Source: Metellina segmentata (Eukaryota > Arthropoda > Arachnida > Araneae > Tetragnathidae). From it: DNA of 64,000 nt. Location of the stretch: the NCBI GenBank assembly GCA_947359465.1, contig OX375877.1, positions 72,180,698 through 72,244,697 on the forward strand, read 5' to 3'. Below are positions 20,582 to 32,739 of this stretch, piece after piece. A program made the position numbers and the translations under genes. The notes beneath the pieces were generated by a model. It was not told the origin of the DNA and searched no databases. It saw only the letters and a list, made by a program, of their open reading frames with translations. The stretch's first letter is position 1. Each line of letters begins with the position of its first letter.

Positions 20582-20870
20582 GAAACTATTTGGATGATAA
20601 AAAAGGCTTTCGGCCATGATGGAATAAATGTAACGCAAATAAAAATGTGGTACAGCTGTTTCAAACATGGCCAAGTATCTGTTGAGTTATCCACAGGCGT
20701 TTAACAAAAAGAACACAAGATAATGTTGAACAAGTAAGGGCTGCGATAAATAAAGATAGGCGATTGACAATGCGAAAATTAAAAGATGATCTAGTGATTC
20801 CCAAACTCTCTACTGTGTTTGAGATCTTGATGAAAATTCCTAGTAGGAAACGTGGGGTGGAGTCCATTCA
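20582..20870 (+). pseudogene. mariner-type transposase, N-terminal remnant
   Basis: The translation gives MIKKAFGHDGINVTQIKMWY then SCFKHGQVSVE, the first helix-turn-helix of mariner transposases. A frameshift follows, then DNVEQVRAAINKDRRLTMRK then LKDDLVIPKLSTVFEILM, the second helix-turn-helix. The catalytic domain is absent after about 20870, and stops break the frame, so it is a fossil. Confidence 0.75.
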
Positions 20871-21657
20871 TTAAGTCTCATGTAGGGTTTTTTGGAAAAG
20901 CATCAAATGATCCAAGTGGCTCAGCCCTCCTTCAAAACGCTTTTCAGCAGCTACATACTGATTTTTTATTATAAAAATAATATATTAATAATCATATTTA
21001 AAACAAAAAAATATCCATTTCTAACCCTTTATAGACAAAACAGGAAGGAAAATTCGATAACAAGTTTTCGAAGCCATTTTTTAAAGTCATGAACAGACTT
21101 CGATTTTCGAAAGAAGTTCACACTAATTTTAAAGCTTAAAATAAACATACGAAATAAGGGTCTGGACGTGAAAGTACTAGTTTCTTTGACAAAAAAAAAG
21201 CTGCTTTCAAAAGAATTTCTTTACCCACGTTATGAGAAGAGTAGAATATGTAACATAAATAAGATTATGACGAATTTTGTATTACAAATTGTGAGTGCTT
21301 TACTAAATATATATTTCTAAACTAAATATTAATCCTTACTAAACTAAATATTTCTTCATTTCCATTCTTTAAAAACGATCACAAAGACAAGGATAGGCGA
21401 ATTGGATTTCGATACATTGAATTGCTTAAATCAATTTTTCGCAAGATAATTTCCAGTATGTTTAAAAATAACCTAGCATTCCACTTGCGTTTTCTTGGAA
21501 ATATAATGGGGGAAAAATTTCTCCATTCCTCCCAAAATAACCGATTTTATTCACAATAAATTAAATTTCTGAAGAGAATTTTACCTGTTTCGTCAAACAT
21601 TTTTGTTGACGTACCTTAAACAGATTCAATAAAAGATGTACATAGAACCCTGTAATT

Positions 21658-21685
21658 GGCTCATAACGTGAAGCAGTTATGAGCC
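21658..21685. other. Hairpin, 10-bp stem
   Basis: GGCTCATAAC and GTTATGAGCC are perfect inverted repeats around an 8-nt loop. No poly-T tail or other context suggests a role. Confidence 0.6.
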
Positions 21686-21879
21686 TAACTTCATTGAATT
21701 CAAAAAGGGCAAATTGTAGTGTTTTGTCTTGAAGAAAAATAGCATAGGTATAAAAAAAAATTTAATTTTAATTCTTTTTTAATATGGGATCTCAGCTTCT
21801 ATGTGCCAATGGATGCTTCCTTTTCATGACTGGAATCTATTTGAACTAAACAGATTTCTCTTCCGAAAAACGCAGTCCT

Positions 21880-22410
21880 AGACCTCTACTATACAACGGG
21901 GTGTATTCAATCATCGCCCAGATTTCTCCCTGTCAACAGTTTACCCTCGCTACAGTTACAAAACGCCCTCGAAACAGCAAGCTCCAGAGGACAAAATCCT
22001 TTAACGCCGCGTATTTTTGTAGTTAAAATTCCTCCGCTCCTTTAACAAGAGAGCGAACAGGAACAAGATCCTCCGGGTCATTAGCGGGAAAAGTGGGAGC
22101 CTGAAGTGTGTGGCCTAATCCCCACTGATCCTTGAAGGAAATCGAGGGATTGCGGAGGCGACCTCGTTACACGTGCTTCCCGTAATCCCGAGGCTGGAAA
22201 CCTGGATTAGAGTGAGATTCCGACACAAAGTTTGGCCGAAGAGAGGCAAGGCCCCTTGATGAGAGGCAGAAAGCTGCTAATACCACCGGACGGATGAATG
22301 GCGGAAACACTAACAAGACGTCAAAGTTTAAAATTAGGCTAGTCAATTATAGTTGGCAGGAGACTTGCAACGGGGCACAATGAAAAAAACTGCTGCTGCC
22401 CCGTAGATCT
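21880..22410. other. GC-richer single-copy island
   Basis: Non-repetitive stretch much richer in G+C than the flanking AT-rich DNA, with no convincing ORF or transposon ends. Contains CTGTCAA-type and TAATTA-poor sequence. Candidate host element only. Confidence 0.3.
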
Positions 22411-22656
22411 ATCTCCAACAGTTGCGGTGAAATAAATATCTTGGCGAAAAGCTAATAAGAGACAAATTGGAAGGGGAGTTGAAGAGAGACTCTTCCCGTG
22501 GGGTTGTTTTAGTAGACAGGAATGGGAAATATATTTCTATACCTTCGGTAGAAAAAGGGCCGATGTCCAAATTTGCTGATTTTGTATTATGTCCAGATAT
22601 CATTGCAAGGTAAAGAAAGTTATGAAAGAAAAAGTGTTGATGTCCTCCTGTCAATA

Positions 22657-23128
22657 CATTATGAAATAATCAAAACATTTAAAAATATTTTGTGCATTAT
22701 TAAAAACTTAAAAATAAAAATAATACTAAATCAGGTATTATCAAAAGCTTGTAAAATTAACATTCGATGTTTTTCCAACAAGGTATAGAATTATAGTTTA
22801 ATAATAGTTAATTATAGTTACATTATAAAATAATCAAAACATTTAAAAATATTTTGTGCATTATTAAAAACTTAAAAATAAAAATAATACTGAATCAGGT
22901 ATTATCAAAAGCTTGTAAAATTAACATTCGATGTTTTTCCAACAAGGTATAAAATGATAGTTTAATAATAGTTAATTATAGTTACATTATGAAATAATCA
23001 AAACATTTAAAACTATTTTGTGCATTATTAAAAACTTAAAAATAAAAATAATACTGATTCAGATATTATCAAAAGCTTGTAAAATTAACATTCGATGTTT
23101 TTCCAACAAGGTATAGAATTATAGTTAT
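22657..23128. repeat. Tandem repeat, period 164 bp, 2.9 copies
   Basis: Copies start at 22657, 22821 and 22985 (cattatgaaataatcaaaac, with one or two changes) and run through 'acttaaaaataaaaataata', 'tcaaaagcttgtaaaattaa' and 'cattcgatgtttttccaaca'. The third copy stops short near 23128. Copies differ at a handful of bases, so the array is fairly young. Confidence 0.95.
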
Positions 23129-24082
23129 CGACATTACGCATTTTCGGTGTCTTGAAATTACAATTAGTTACAAATGAACTGGAACACAAGCGCATAAAGT
23201 TTAGACAGAACTAAAGAGCTTCAGGCAAGGTAATTAATAGCAACTTTTTAAGAATTCTAAAATTATAATAGTTTATCCACTGTTCAATAGTCATGTTATC
23301 TAGAACTTTCAAGCATTAAGCTCTCGTTCAAACAATCAAAAATTCTTTTGATTGTTTTGAATGTTTTCATTATGAAACACATTTCTGTGACTTATGACTT
23401 CGTAGCCAAGCAGCTCTTCAATTGAAAAATTGGTTGCATTGTATGGACTGGTTAAAGTTACAGTTTTGTAAGTCACTTTTTCGGGGGAAAAAGACAGAAC
23501 TTCCATTGGTAGTTGAATGAAGATCTGACTTACTTCAGGTTTTCGTTTACCAGCTAATTAACAGCAGTCAACTAACTATCTTTTGTAAAATTTGGTTGTT
23601 TATATCTGGTTTTTGAGTCTGTATTCTTTTGGTAAAAGTGGCTTACACCTCTGTAACTTTAACCCGCCCATATACTAGTTTCAATAAATTACATACAAAG
23701 ACTAAAGTCGTTATTACTCAACAAAAAATAAATCGATTTGCACAAAACTAGGATAATGGACATAAAAATAATGCTGCTAAAGAATATAATGTGCAAATTA
23801 GTAGCTATGATGTCTTATGGCATCATCATAAGCTAGTACTACAAGGAAGTGCATTTCAAAACATGATTTGTTTATTCGTTCATAATTTGGATGACGAAAT
23901 CGAAGCTAACCAATTAGTAAAAATCAATATGAGGCATCATTTACCACAAGCTGCGATGGCGAGCCATTGGTCAACCGGAGGCAGGTGAAATCAGACAGGT
24001 ATGGCAAGATGGCTGAATGTGTATATTTATGTAATCTATTGACTTGAAATGCTTTTCCAAGAACAGATTCAGCATCTATAAG

Positions 24083-24110
24083 ATACAGTCGCGAAAAAAA
24101 GAAACGAACC
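24083..24110 (+). repeat. Possible Tc1/mariner-type terminus
   Basis: TA followed by cagtcgcgaaaaaaagaaac looks like an element end and stands directly before the long hairpin at 24111. No partner end was found. Confidence 0.3.
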
Positions 24111-24188
24111 ATCCTTGAAATTTCTTTACTGTTAAAATTGCTCGAATGAAGATTCGAGCAATTTTAACAGTAGAGAAAATTCAAAGAT
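24111..24188. other. Long near-perfect hairpin (37-bp arms, 4-nt loop)
   Basis: Left arm 24111-24147 and right arm 24152-24188 pair at 34 of 37 positions around the loop gaag. The inner 21 bp (tactgttaaaattgctcgaa and on) are perfect. It could be a fold-back MITE, a replication-generated palindrome, or a small-RNA-type hairpin. Sequence alone does not decide. Confidence 0.85.
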
Positions 24189-25462
24189 AGCGCTTGACAG
24201 AAACTAACGTCTTCTAAAAATTCAAATTCATAATAATTTCAGAAGGGGCCGTCTTCATATTAAATTGAGCACCAACTTCATAATTTCCAATAGGAACACC
24301 CTATTTTGACACACAATTTCGAATTTATATCAAAATTTACTTTTGGTAGCGAATTTCTAGTCATTAAGTTTTACAGGTTCGAAGTTGTGAGTACAGAAAG
24401 ATTGAAGCTCCTACCTTTAAACCATTTTCATCATAAAATTTTATACACTTTTGAGCATATCTTCCTAAATAATAATTCTATAGCGCGTTGATATATTTTA
24501 CCATGCTACTGTTAAACAACCCAAACCAAATCAACTTAATATTTTATTGTAAAAAGTTTTTAGTATGCAATAATAATTATTAAATTAATGTTTGAAAAAA
24601 TTATGAATTGGAATCCTATTATAATTTTGATGGAAATTGATTCAGAAGGACTTCTAGTATAGCCATACAAAATTTCAGGTCGTTTCTATTATTAGTTTTT
24701 GGGATACATTAAATTTTCCTCATTATTTCAATTTTAGGGAGCAAACAAAAGTTTTAGAAACATCTGAAAAACCTCGGATAATAGTTCTTGGATCTCGTTT
24801 GCACATGCATAGTTAATATAATAATGTAGTTCTCAAAGCTTTTGCACTTGCGTAATAAATGTAGTAGTTCTCGGATCGCTGAAATATACGAAGTCGTGTT
24901 CAAATTTGAAATTAGGTAGTAGTAGTAGTAGTAGTACTTTCAATTTCGAGATGATTTCTGAAATTTGCACAAACTTTAAAAATTAATATCTAGGGATATA
25001 AAGGAATAAAGTCAATAAAGTTCATGTTTAGACTAATTTAAACGATGCAGAATCTGATTATGGCATCAAAACTAGCGCTTCTAGAAATTTTGTTGTTTGT
25101 GAAAAATTTGAAATGCCCTTTTTCATGGAATTATTTTGGATTTGAATTTGTAGAGGACGTATTCCCTATTGAATGATATCTTTGAATTTACCCTACTATG
25201 AATAGGGCTCGAAATAAAGGAGGTGTTTCGGGTTTTTTTCCGCATCTAAGAAGGACAACTATCTACACAAACGCAGCTCACATCTGCTTTTACTATCGGT
25301 ACTGGAAGGCTGATATCAGCTTCAATTGTTCATAGGTTTTACGAGGCTAGTCTGTGTACTAGACGAAGAGATATTTGTGTATCCGTCACCTCATTCTGCC
25401 CAACCGAAAAAATTTCAATACCATGGGAAAACATTTTCGTGTTCAAAACGCCTAAAAGTAAA

Positions 25463-26673
25463 TACACTATCTACCAATAAGTATTTGGACACACATGTAA
25501 ATGACGATATGTGCGGTCCTGATTTAAGTCACGACCTCTTCCGTTAAATATCGTGTAGGAAAAAACATTCGCATTAGTCGCATGCAAGATGCCACGAAGT
25601 GCAGTTATCTGATTTCGAGGAAGGTGCAATAGTCAGGTATCACAGAAATTGCCGATCCTTAAGGGACATATTTAGCGAGCTGAATTACTCAAAATCGACA
25701 GTAGCCTATGTGATTCAGAAGTGAAAGGTGAGTGGTAATTGTTGAATGTGCCCCGAGTCGGCAGACCCACGAAACTGGGAGATAGAGACCGACGTGTGCT
25801 GTCCAGAGAAATTCGGAAGAACCGCACCCAACCGATGGCCTACATACTCCAGGAGTTTCAACAGGCATCCGGGAGTGTTGTTTCGATGAATACCATCCGT
25901 AAGGAAGCACATCTGCTTGATTTTCATGGTCGTGCTGCCGCTTGTAAGCCTTTGATCATAAAGTCCAACCGAGCTGCTCGGTTAATGTGGTGCAAAGCAC
26001 GTCGAAAGTGGACCGTAGATAAGTGGAAACGGGTTCTCTGGAGCAACGAATCAAGGTTCATTATCTACCATTCGGATGGCAGTCTGGCGTCTGCCTGGAG
26101 AACGTCTCCTGCCAGAATGCATTGTGCCCACAGAAAGTTCGGCAGAGGTGGAATTATGGTCTGGGGGTGTTTCGCCTGGTATGGACTGGAACCCTTGGTC
26201 CAAATTCATGGTAAGCTCAACGCCGAGGCCTACTGCACTATTTTGGATGACAGTGTGCTTCCTACGTTGTGGCAGTTTTACGGGTTGAACCCATGTTACT
26301 TACAGGACGACAAGGCCAGCTGTCATGTTGCGAGGTCCACCATGGATCGGTATGGTGACGATGGGGTTAACCGAATGGACTGGCCTGCCCAGAGCCCAGA
26401 CTTGAACCCTATCGAAAACCTCTGGAACGAGTTGGATCGCCGAATTAAGGGGTGCAACAACCGTCCAAAATCGGTGAAGGAACTTGTATGTCTTCTTCAA
26501 GCCGAGTGGAAGAAAATACCACTAGCCGTCATACAAGAACTTGTGGAAAGCATGCTCCGGAGGGTTGAGGCTGTAATTGCCTCTCGTTGAGGCACTGCCA
26601 ACTATTTAATATGAATAAATTTTGTTTTTCTTTTCTATCACATGTGTTCAAATACTTATTGATAGATAGTATA
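25463..26673 (+). mobile_element. Tc1-type transposon with both ends
   Basis: Left end TA cactatctaccaataagtat (25463 on) and right end, reverse complemented, TA tactatctatcaataagtat (ending 26673) form TIRs of about 30 bp with few mismatches and TA flanks. The element is about 1.2 kb. It holds a degenerate transposase reading frame at 25585-26590. Confidence 0.85.
25585..26590 (+). pseudogene. Tc1 transposase (DD34E), frameshifted N terminus and Asp-to-Asn
   Basis: The family start MPRS at 25590 is followed by a frame break, then SDFEEGAIVRYHRNCRSLRD and KSTVAYVIQK, a paired-like helix-turn-helix. Next come a TGA where Trp is usual (near 25721) and a second frameshift. The longest open part (from about 25739) holds a GRP-like motif (RVGRPTKL) and the catalytic domain. 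Second catalytic Asp: codon at 26309 (QDDKASCH). Glu: codon at 26414 (SPDLNPIEN). The 34 residues between them define DD34E. The first catalytic residue is Asn (WSNESRF, codon aac at 26045-26047) where Asp is the rule. The C-terminal half is otherwise well kept to VEAVIASR and stop. The copy is inactive several times over. Confidence 0.88.
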
Positions 26674-27752
26674 ATTTAAAATGGAATAAAACGTAAGAAA
26701 AGTTTATACCAATTTGTTAACAATAAATAATCTATTTCTCAAAAATAAATCAAATTAATGACATATTTTAGTCGTGATATTTTTAACGCTGTTAAATGCT
26801 TGTTACATTATCAAAATGTATATAGCCGTTTCATACTGATAATTCTTTTAAACATTGAGTTGGTTTGCTATAGCTCAAAGCGGAATCGTTAAAACAATTC
26901 TTATGATGGCTATGCCTCGCATTAAGTCATACAATTCGGTGACAATGTAATGGCGATGAATTGAACAAATGCTTAGCAATATAAGATTAATACGGTTCTC
27001 CAAATTACATGACTACTTACACTATCTGTATGTTTCATTACCATGGAATACTACTTTGAATTATGTAGAAATATCGGAGAAAAGTGGGTTCTTATAACAG
27101 CGTCATTTTGAAAGCATGAATTATACAAAATGCAGGAATTGATTATCCCTTAATGTGCAATGATTGCTTGGTTAAGAGCATGTTTCGCAATTATGAGTTT
27201 TCGACTGTCAGAGTTTCTAGAAATCGCATCATTAGCCTAAGTGAGCTAGCTGAAAGGAAAGACGACTTTCAAAAATAACAGGTCCCGATTCCATTAGTCA
27301 AATTGACCGATCCCTTAACCAGCAAATTACTGCTCAAAGACAGTTGATGCATTGCAGTAGAAAACATTTTGATTGCGGTCAGCGATTAGGGTCGCTTCTC
27401 TCGCGGCTGAAACCATTCACTTGTAGTGGAACTATGTTTAGGATATTATGGAGAAACAAGTGTACGCTTGAATTTTATAATCATTTGGGATTCTTGATGC
27501 AAATTGAGGACCCAACTTTACTTTTACTGCTAAGAATTGAACCGCCTCGATAATGGGGCTCACAATTTTTAGAATAGTCGTGATTGCAACGCACAAAACA
27601 AATACGAATGAATTTGCTGATAAGGAAAATCAGAATAAATTTTTTATTAAAAATGAACATTGCTTCTGGGATAAAGTTTCTTAACTTCCAATACATATTG
27701 ATGGTGTTTTCCTTACTGTCAGAACCTGTTACTGTCATTTCATACCTTATTT

Positions 27753-28015
27753 CTGTGTTCAGATGGCAAAATGTTATAAATCACTTTTTTTTTAATTTTT
27801 CGTGACAGCAATTTTAAGATTCGAGATTTAACGTTTGGTTCTGTGGTTTTTTATTTGTTACAATACAATTTTTCCACCTATGTTTTCTCATAAACTTAAA
27901 GAAAAAGACTTACGACATTTTGCCACCTTCTAAACAATAACAAACCAGACTCCAGGATGGGACTTACTCAATTTTTTGGGAAAAGTGACTTTTGCATTTT
28001 GCCATCTGAGCACAG
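27753..28015 (-). mobile_element. 263-bp MITE, copy 1
   Basis: Ends ctgtgttcagatggcaaaat (left) and, reverse complemented, ctgtgctcagatggcaaaat (right) form TIRs of about 21 bp. Its interior matches 34374-34623 in inverted orientation (gtttagaaggtggcaaaatg, gtcgtaagtc, gtcacttttccc). No coding content. The target duplication is unclear, possibly 3-4 bp of A/T. Confidence 0.75.
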
Positions 28016-28488
28016 ATTTAAATCTAGTTATAATGAAAAAAAGCATCATTATGTACAGTTCATAAATCCAAATGAAACAAAATGTGTCACAAGTATAAAA
28101 TAGAATTTTGTTTGAATCTTTCAAATGTTCTCTTACCAGTGTTAATTCTTATTTCCCATAAAGTACGTTTCAAAAGTTTACAACTCGGTCAGTGGGTTAC
28201 AATTAGCTTTATCAATATACACCCATATTGATCTCATTCACTTGGTCAAAGACAATATTTCCTTCTGCGCTGATATTTCTATCTTACAGATTTCTCTCTG
28301 TCATCAGACTTCTGAAGAATTTCGTTAGAGTGGCGAGCTCTTCCGAAATAACGAGGGAGGTTACTGTATTATAAATACTCATATATGATTTCAACATTTT
28401 TTTAATTGAATGCGTGTCTATAAAAAAATGGTTAATCACCGGAACAATCATTCTGAATCCCAATGCGACGTGAGTTACACAATTAAAA

Positions 28489-28915
28489 TTGAGTGAAACA
28501 AAGCTTAAAACGACCAATAAAATTTTGCCAGACACGTTTCAGTGCATTAGAACTAAACAAAAAGGCCAACCCTCAAAGACATTAACCAGAAAAATCAACG
28601 CTGGTATTTCACGGATACCTGTGACTGAGATATATAATGACTTAAATAAAAAAAAATGCTGTACTTACTGTGCGGCATGTGTTTGCTTCGGACGATCAGG
28701 ACCGTTTAGCTAACCATACCCACTGGAGGATACACAAACACTTCCAACGTGAACGGTTAACCAAACAGTCTTTAAGCTCTCGTTCGATTCCTAAAAAAAG
28801 GAGGGAGACATTACTACATCAGCGGATTTAGCTATGTTTGTCAGAGAAGCAAACATCAAAGCCAAAGAAAACAGGACAGCCAAGCTTACATGTCAAGTTT
28901 AATGATGGGCTTAAT
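28489..28915 (+). other. Unrecognised, frameshifted coding-like segment
   Basis: The first frame reads GQPSKTLTRKINAGISRIPV then TEIYNDLNKKK. After a slip in the A-run near 28650, another reads AVLTVRHVFASDDQDRLANH then THWRIHKHFQRERLTKQSLS. A third near 28803-28900 reads TSADLAMFVREANIKAKENR and stops. These look like one decayed protein with two frameshifts. I do not recognise the family, and no flanking TIRs were found. Confidence 0.4.
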
Positions 28916-28919
28916 TGTG

Positions 28920-30180
28920 GTTTCGTCACTTCTTTTCCTCCCTTTAATTGCGATATGCGAGTTAGCTCAATTCGTGAACTTATCTATACATCATTGAAAT
29001 AAATTACACTAGTGTATGTGTACTGTAACTTTTAGGTTCGACCTCAAGGTCTTAGTTTAGATGTAACAAAAGAATTAACTTGAATCTAGACGAATTCTTT
29101 ATATGTGTAATCAAATGATTAACTTAAATACTTTACTTCACTTGACCATTTCTAAAAGTTATATATAAAAACTATCTGTTAGTTTCGGCAGAGGCTTTTA
29201 TGAATATTTGAAAAATAAATTACAAAATTAATTTTATGTGAATCACTTTTGGGTATAACTGTTACGTTAAACTCTCGAAATAGTTTCGTTATATTTGTCA
29301 TTAAAACTCTGTTATTTAAAATAAATAATTTATAATTTTATAAATTTTAATCAAGCATTTTAAAGACGCGTTTATAACAGTGAATTTGTATATTTGTATT
29401 TCAGTTTTGAAGATCATTTTTATTTTTAACAAGGTTTTGAAAGTTCTACATCAAAATTTTAATGTAATTAATAAACCATAAATTTATGCAACTTTTGAAA
29501 CTCATTTCAGTGTCTTAAAAAATCTTTGAACATAAAAATAGTACTATTTAGGAATGCCACTATATCCATATGTATCTTAGCCTTAAATTAGTGATGATTC
29601 AACACAGTTCTATGCGACGAAAACTGAAATTTTTACCCTGTCCCTCCTAATTTAAGAAGAAAGTTAAAGACTGTTTGGTTTAAAAGCAGGGAACACAAAG
29701 CACGCGAAGTATCCTAAATAAATCAGACATTTTATGCCAGCGAACAATTTCATTTACCATTCATGACTACTTACCTCCACTCAACAACAATAAATACAGG
29801 GAACAAAATTTTAAAGCAACTAAAGAACAATTGTTATATAAAATATCTGGCACCAGTATTTAAAGTCTTGAGATATATTTCTCCATTGTATTATTCTACT
29901 GGAACAAATTTTCTTTATTTAGAATTTGCGCTTATAGAAAAGAAGCGTTGCGACAAAAAGAATAATTTATAAAAGTTTTAGTTACGCTATTCTAAGCTAT
30001 AAGGTTTCGTAATACAAGCACACAACCATGAAAGAAAAATTATTAGTTATTGAAATTAATTATTTTTCTTGCTCTTCATAATGTTTGGAATGTTTTTAGT
30101 TTTGGATGAACAGATCATTACCATTTTACTTTCTAAATACAAACCCTTCTAAAAGCAAGCAATGAATAAAAAATGCTGTA
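28920..30180. other. AT-rich DNA, no gene seen
   Basis: No coding signal, element end or tandem structure that I could support. Confidence 0.35.
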
Positions 30181-30187
30181 TTTAAAA

Positions 30188-30219
30188 GTTGTACACCAGT
30201 GCAAGTGTACTGGTGTACA
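30188..30219. other. Hairpin TTGTACACCAGT / ACTGGTGTACAA
   Basis: Perfect 12-bp stem with an 8-nt loop. No further context to assign a role. Confidence 0.6.
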
Positions 30220-30674
30220 AAACTTGAGAAACAGTGAGATTTCAGCAGCTACTTTGCAGTGAAATAGCCTGGATACAAAAGGTAAGTCGAGAGTAACTCT
30301 GAATCGCTGTGTAAAAACAAAACTACATGAAGAACTGAAGCGAAAAGCAAAAACGTCTGAATTGAAGTGGTGACACTGCACTGAGAACATAAAAAAGATA
30401 AGAGACTGTCCTTTGTAAGCTGTATGACTACTTCGAACATTGATGCAGATTTTGCACTACGTTTTGCATAGGGAGTGAGGTCGTGGTTTGAGTTCCTGCG
30501 GTAGCAGAACCCCTTTCTAAGGTAGAAGGACCGAAAGCTAAACAATAAAAGTGGGTTTACCAGAATTGGCGCCAAACTGAACATCCCCTATAATACATTT
30601 ACACTCCATTTATTACAAATTTTACTGTTGAACCATTTTAATATTGTTGATAACCAGGAGAATGAGCACAAGGA

Positions 30675-30977
30675 ATGCTGTATGTGTTTGAAACACATAA
30701 AAGTGTGAGTGCGTGGTGTTGGATCAGATCTTATGTGACAAACAAAGGAAACCAAAAAACACAAAAGAAAAATGCGTCGCGACAAAGTGCTCACAAACCA
30801 AAAAGAAACCCAAAATTCCTAAAATGGAAAAAATTGCTATCGAAACAAAAATTGAGTAAGAAAAACATTATTTTTCCGCACTGCCATCGAAAAGAAAATC
30901 AAATCGTATGTGAGGTTCCATACGAATTACCGTCGTTCGAAATCAGGAAGAATGCCTTTCTCTGCCGTCATCAGTGA
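30675..30977 (+). other. Open frame of 100 residues, unassigned
   Basis: Lys/Asn-rich translation with no domain I recognise. The basic stretch (KPKRNPKFLKWKKLLSKQKL) may only reflect A-rich DNA. Probably not a gene. Confidence 0.2.
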
Positions 30978-30999
30978 AAGCTTTCTGCTGTTTTAGTGT

Positions 31000-31330
31000 T
31001 AGGCGAATCGCAGAGAAATCACATAAACTTCCTCCTGTCTCGAGTACTCCAAGTTTATTGTTCTCATGAGAGTGGCCCCAAATTGCTTCTGTCTTGTTGA
31101 CACAGAGCTTTCGCGAATTGAGTTAGAATGGATTGACGGAGATAACAGAACACACAGGAGAAGACGATGAAGTTACAAACCGTTATTTACAGACATCTTC
31201 GGCCGCGGTGGCAATAGTCAAGATGATGGCATCGCTCCTGTTCTATTCATGGGGCTCCTTCGGCTCACAAATGGCTTGCGATGAATGAATAAAGCGAGCA
31301 CCCAGCACTCTTTGGGCTCATAAACAAAGA
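31000..31330. other. GC-richer single-copy island
   Basis: Non-repetitive stretch with 'cttcggccgcggtggcaata' and similar; no ORF or transposon hallmark. Candidate host element only. Confidence 0.3.
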
Positions 31331-31539
31331 TCGGAATATGTCTCGGCTTCAGAATGAGTGGGTCTGAATTTCTTCAGCTTTTTGAAAGTTGAAACTGTAG
31401 AAAGGTAGCAAATTTTTTTTTCAAAAACTAACATAAAAAAAAACCTAAAAATGTGCGTAGCTTTTGTTGATACAATTTTTGTAAAAGTAAAATAAAAGGT
31501 TGTTTCTTTCTTATCCTAGATTAAAATTAGATCAGTTCC

Positions 31540-31905
31540 ACGATCTTCTTCCAGGTCAAATTGCTCAAAAAGTGTCTCGGGTCAACATGAATGTCCTTCC
31601 ATGACACCCTGAAACACTGCAGTACGTGGTCAGTAATAGTCATGCTGTTATCCTGACAGTTGTGGCAGTCAGGGTAAATCTGCTACTTTCCTGTCACATA
31701 TTTCATTGCTTTGGTGTGACCCGTTCCAAATCTTGAAAATGTTGCCTGTACTTCTCTACAAAAGTTGAAGTTCGCTACTTCTCCTAGTCTAGTACAGTCC
31801 CAGACTTCTTTTTGTACAATAAGTCTATTTCTTCTAAGCTGAATGTTCTTCGTTAAAATTTAAATTACAGCCAGCTTTCGCAAATCGGTCCGCCATTTCA
31901 TTACC
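31540..31905 (-). pseudogene. Non-LTR retrotransposon RNase H/C-terminal remnant
   Basis: On the minus strand the order is NEMADRFAKAGCN (end of an RNase H domain), then stops, then ATFSRFGTGHTKAMKYVTGK, then YPDCHNCQDNSMTITDHVLQ, then CFRVSWKD. The GHTK segment followed by CxxC, DHxLxC matches the tail of arthropod jockey-like ORF2 proteins. Several stops show decay. The reverse transcriptase lies outside or is lost. Confidence 0.75.
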
Positions 31906-31931
31906 CGGTACCTCCACGCGAGAAAGCGTTC

Positions 31932-31975
31932 CTTTGCTTCAGTGCGATGTTAATTAAAATACCTATCTACCTACC
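31932..31975 (+). repeat. SINE 3' tail fragment
   Basis: Phrase tgcttcagtgcgatgttaat followed by 'taaaatacctatctacctac' equals the 3' tail of the window's SINE family. Confidence 0.65.
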
Positions 31976-32261
31976 ACATGAGAAAGAATTTACATAAGAT
32001 GCACCAGTAAATGTCTTGAAAACCTCAAGTCTTGAAAGCTTCCTACTACCGAAAAAAAGTAGTATGCCGCATTCCATAATAATTTTCCGAGTGTTCTAAT
32101 GCCACTGAGGCTATCTGTCATTAACTAGATATCCTTTTCGAAGTATCCAATTGTTTCAAGCGGAATAAATATTGCCCTCCAGGTCAGCTCTATAACTAGA
32201 ACTAGCATTCAGGTTTCTTTTCCTAAGTTTAACAGAAATGAGAATCCTTTTAATGAGATAA

Positions 32262-32300
32262 ATACAGGGTTATCCCGGAAAATACTTACACGACCTATAT
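32262..32300 (+). repeat. Possible transposon terminus 'TACAGGGTTATCCCGG'
   Basis: TA followed by cagggttatcccggaaaata looks like a Tc1/mariner end related in its first bases to the DD41D TIR (cagggtggtcccg). The partner end is not visible; the SINE at 32514 and the remnant at 33012 follow. Confidence 0.4.
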
Positions 32301-32513
32301 AGATTATGCGAAATTCAGTGGTTCTACTTTAAAGGGTGTGGGACCCCTTCACACAAACATAATCCAAATTAATCTGAATCCCGTAGAAACTAACATAGAT
32401 TTGGATACATTGAAGCGAAACTCTCCGGATTCAGTCGGGTTGAGGTGGAAGTCCTGTTGGAAAAATAACGTATTGGCAACCGGAGGAATAGCGAGTTAGA
32501 AACGATCTATTAA

Positions 32514-32739
32514 AGACCGTTGTGCAGATTAAATTTGTCACGAATTCAAATGTCCTCACGTTGGAATGGTGTAGAAGTTGGAGAGTGGGATGGAAGCTCA
32601 GGTGTTGACCTCGTCATCTGACCATGATTCAAAATTACGATGTGCTTTCCTCAGATCTTTTTCTTTGAGACTTATCTAGGATCGTCAACAATAATCCGTC
32701 GTGCTGCTCTGGTGCGGTATATTCAAATGCCTATTTACC
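32514..32739 (+). repeat. tRNA-derived SINE, headless copy
   Basis: Body (cagattaaatttgtcacg, tcctcacgttgg, gttggagagtgggatggaag, ctcaggtgttgacctcgtca) and tail (ctctggtgcggtatattcaa) match the family; the tRNA head is missing. Confidence 0.75.

Noticed and set aside
30675..30977. Lys-rich 100-residue protein
   Set aside because: Composition is explained by A-rich DNA and no domain is visible.
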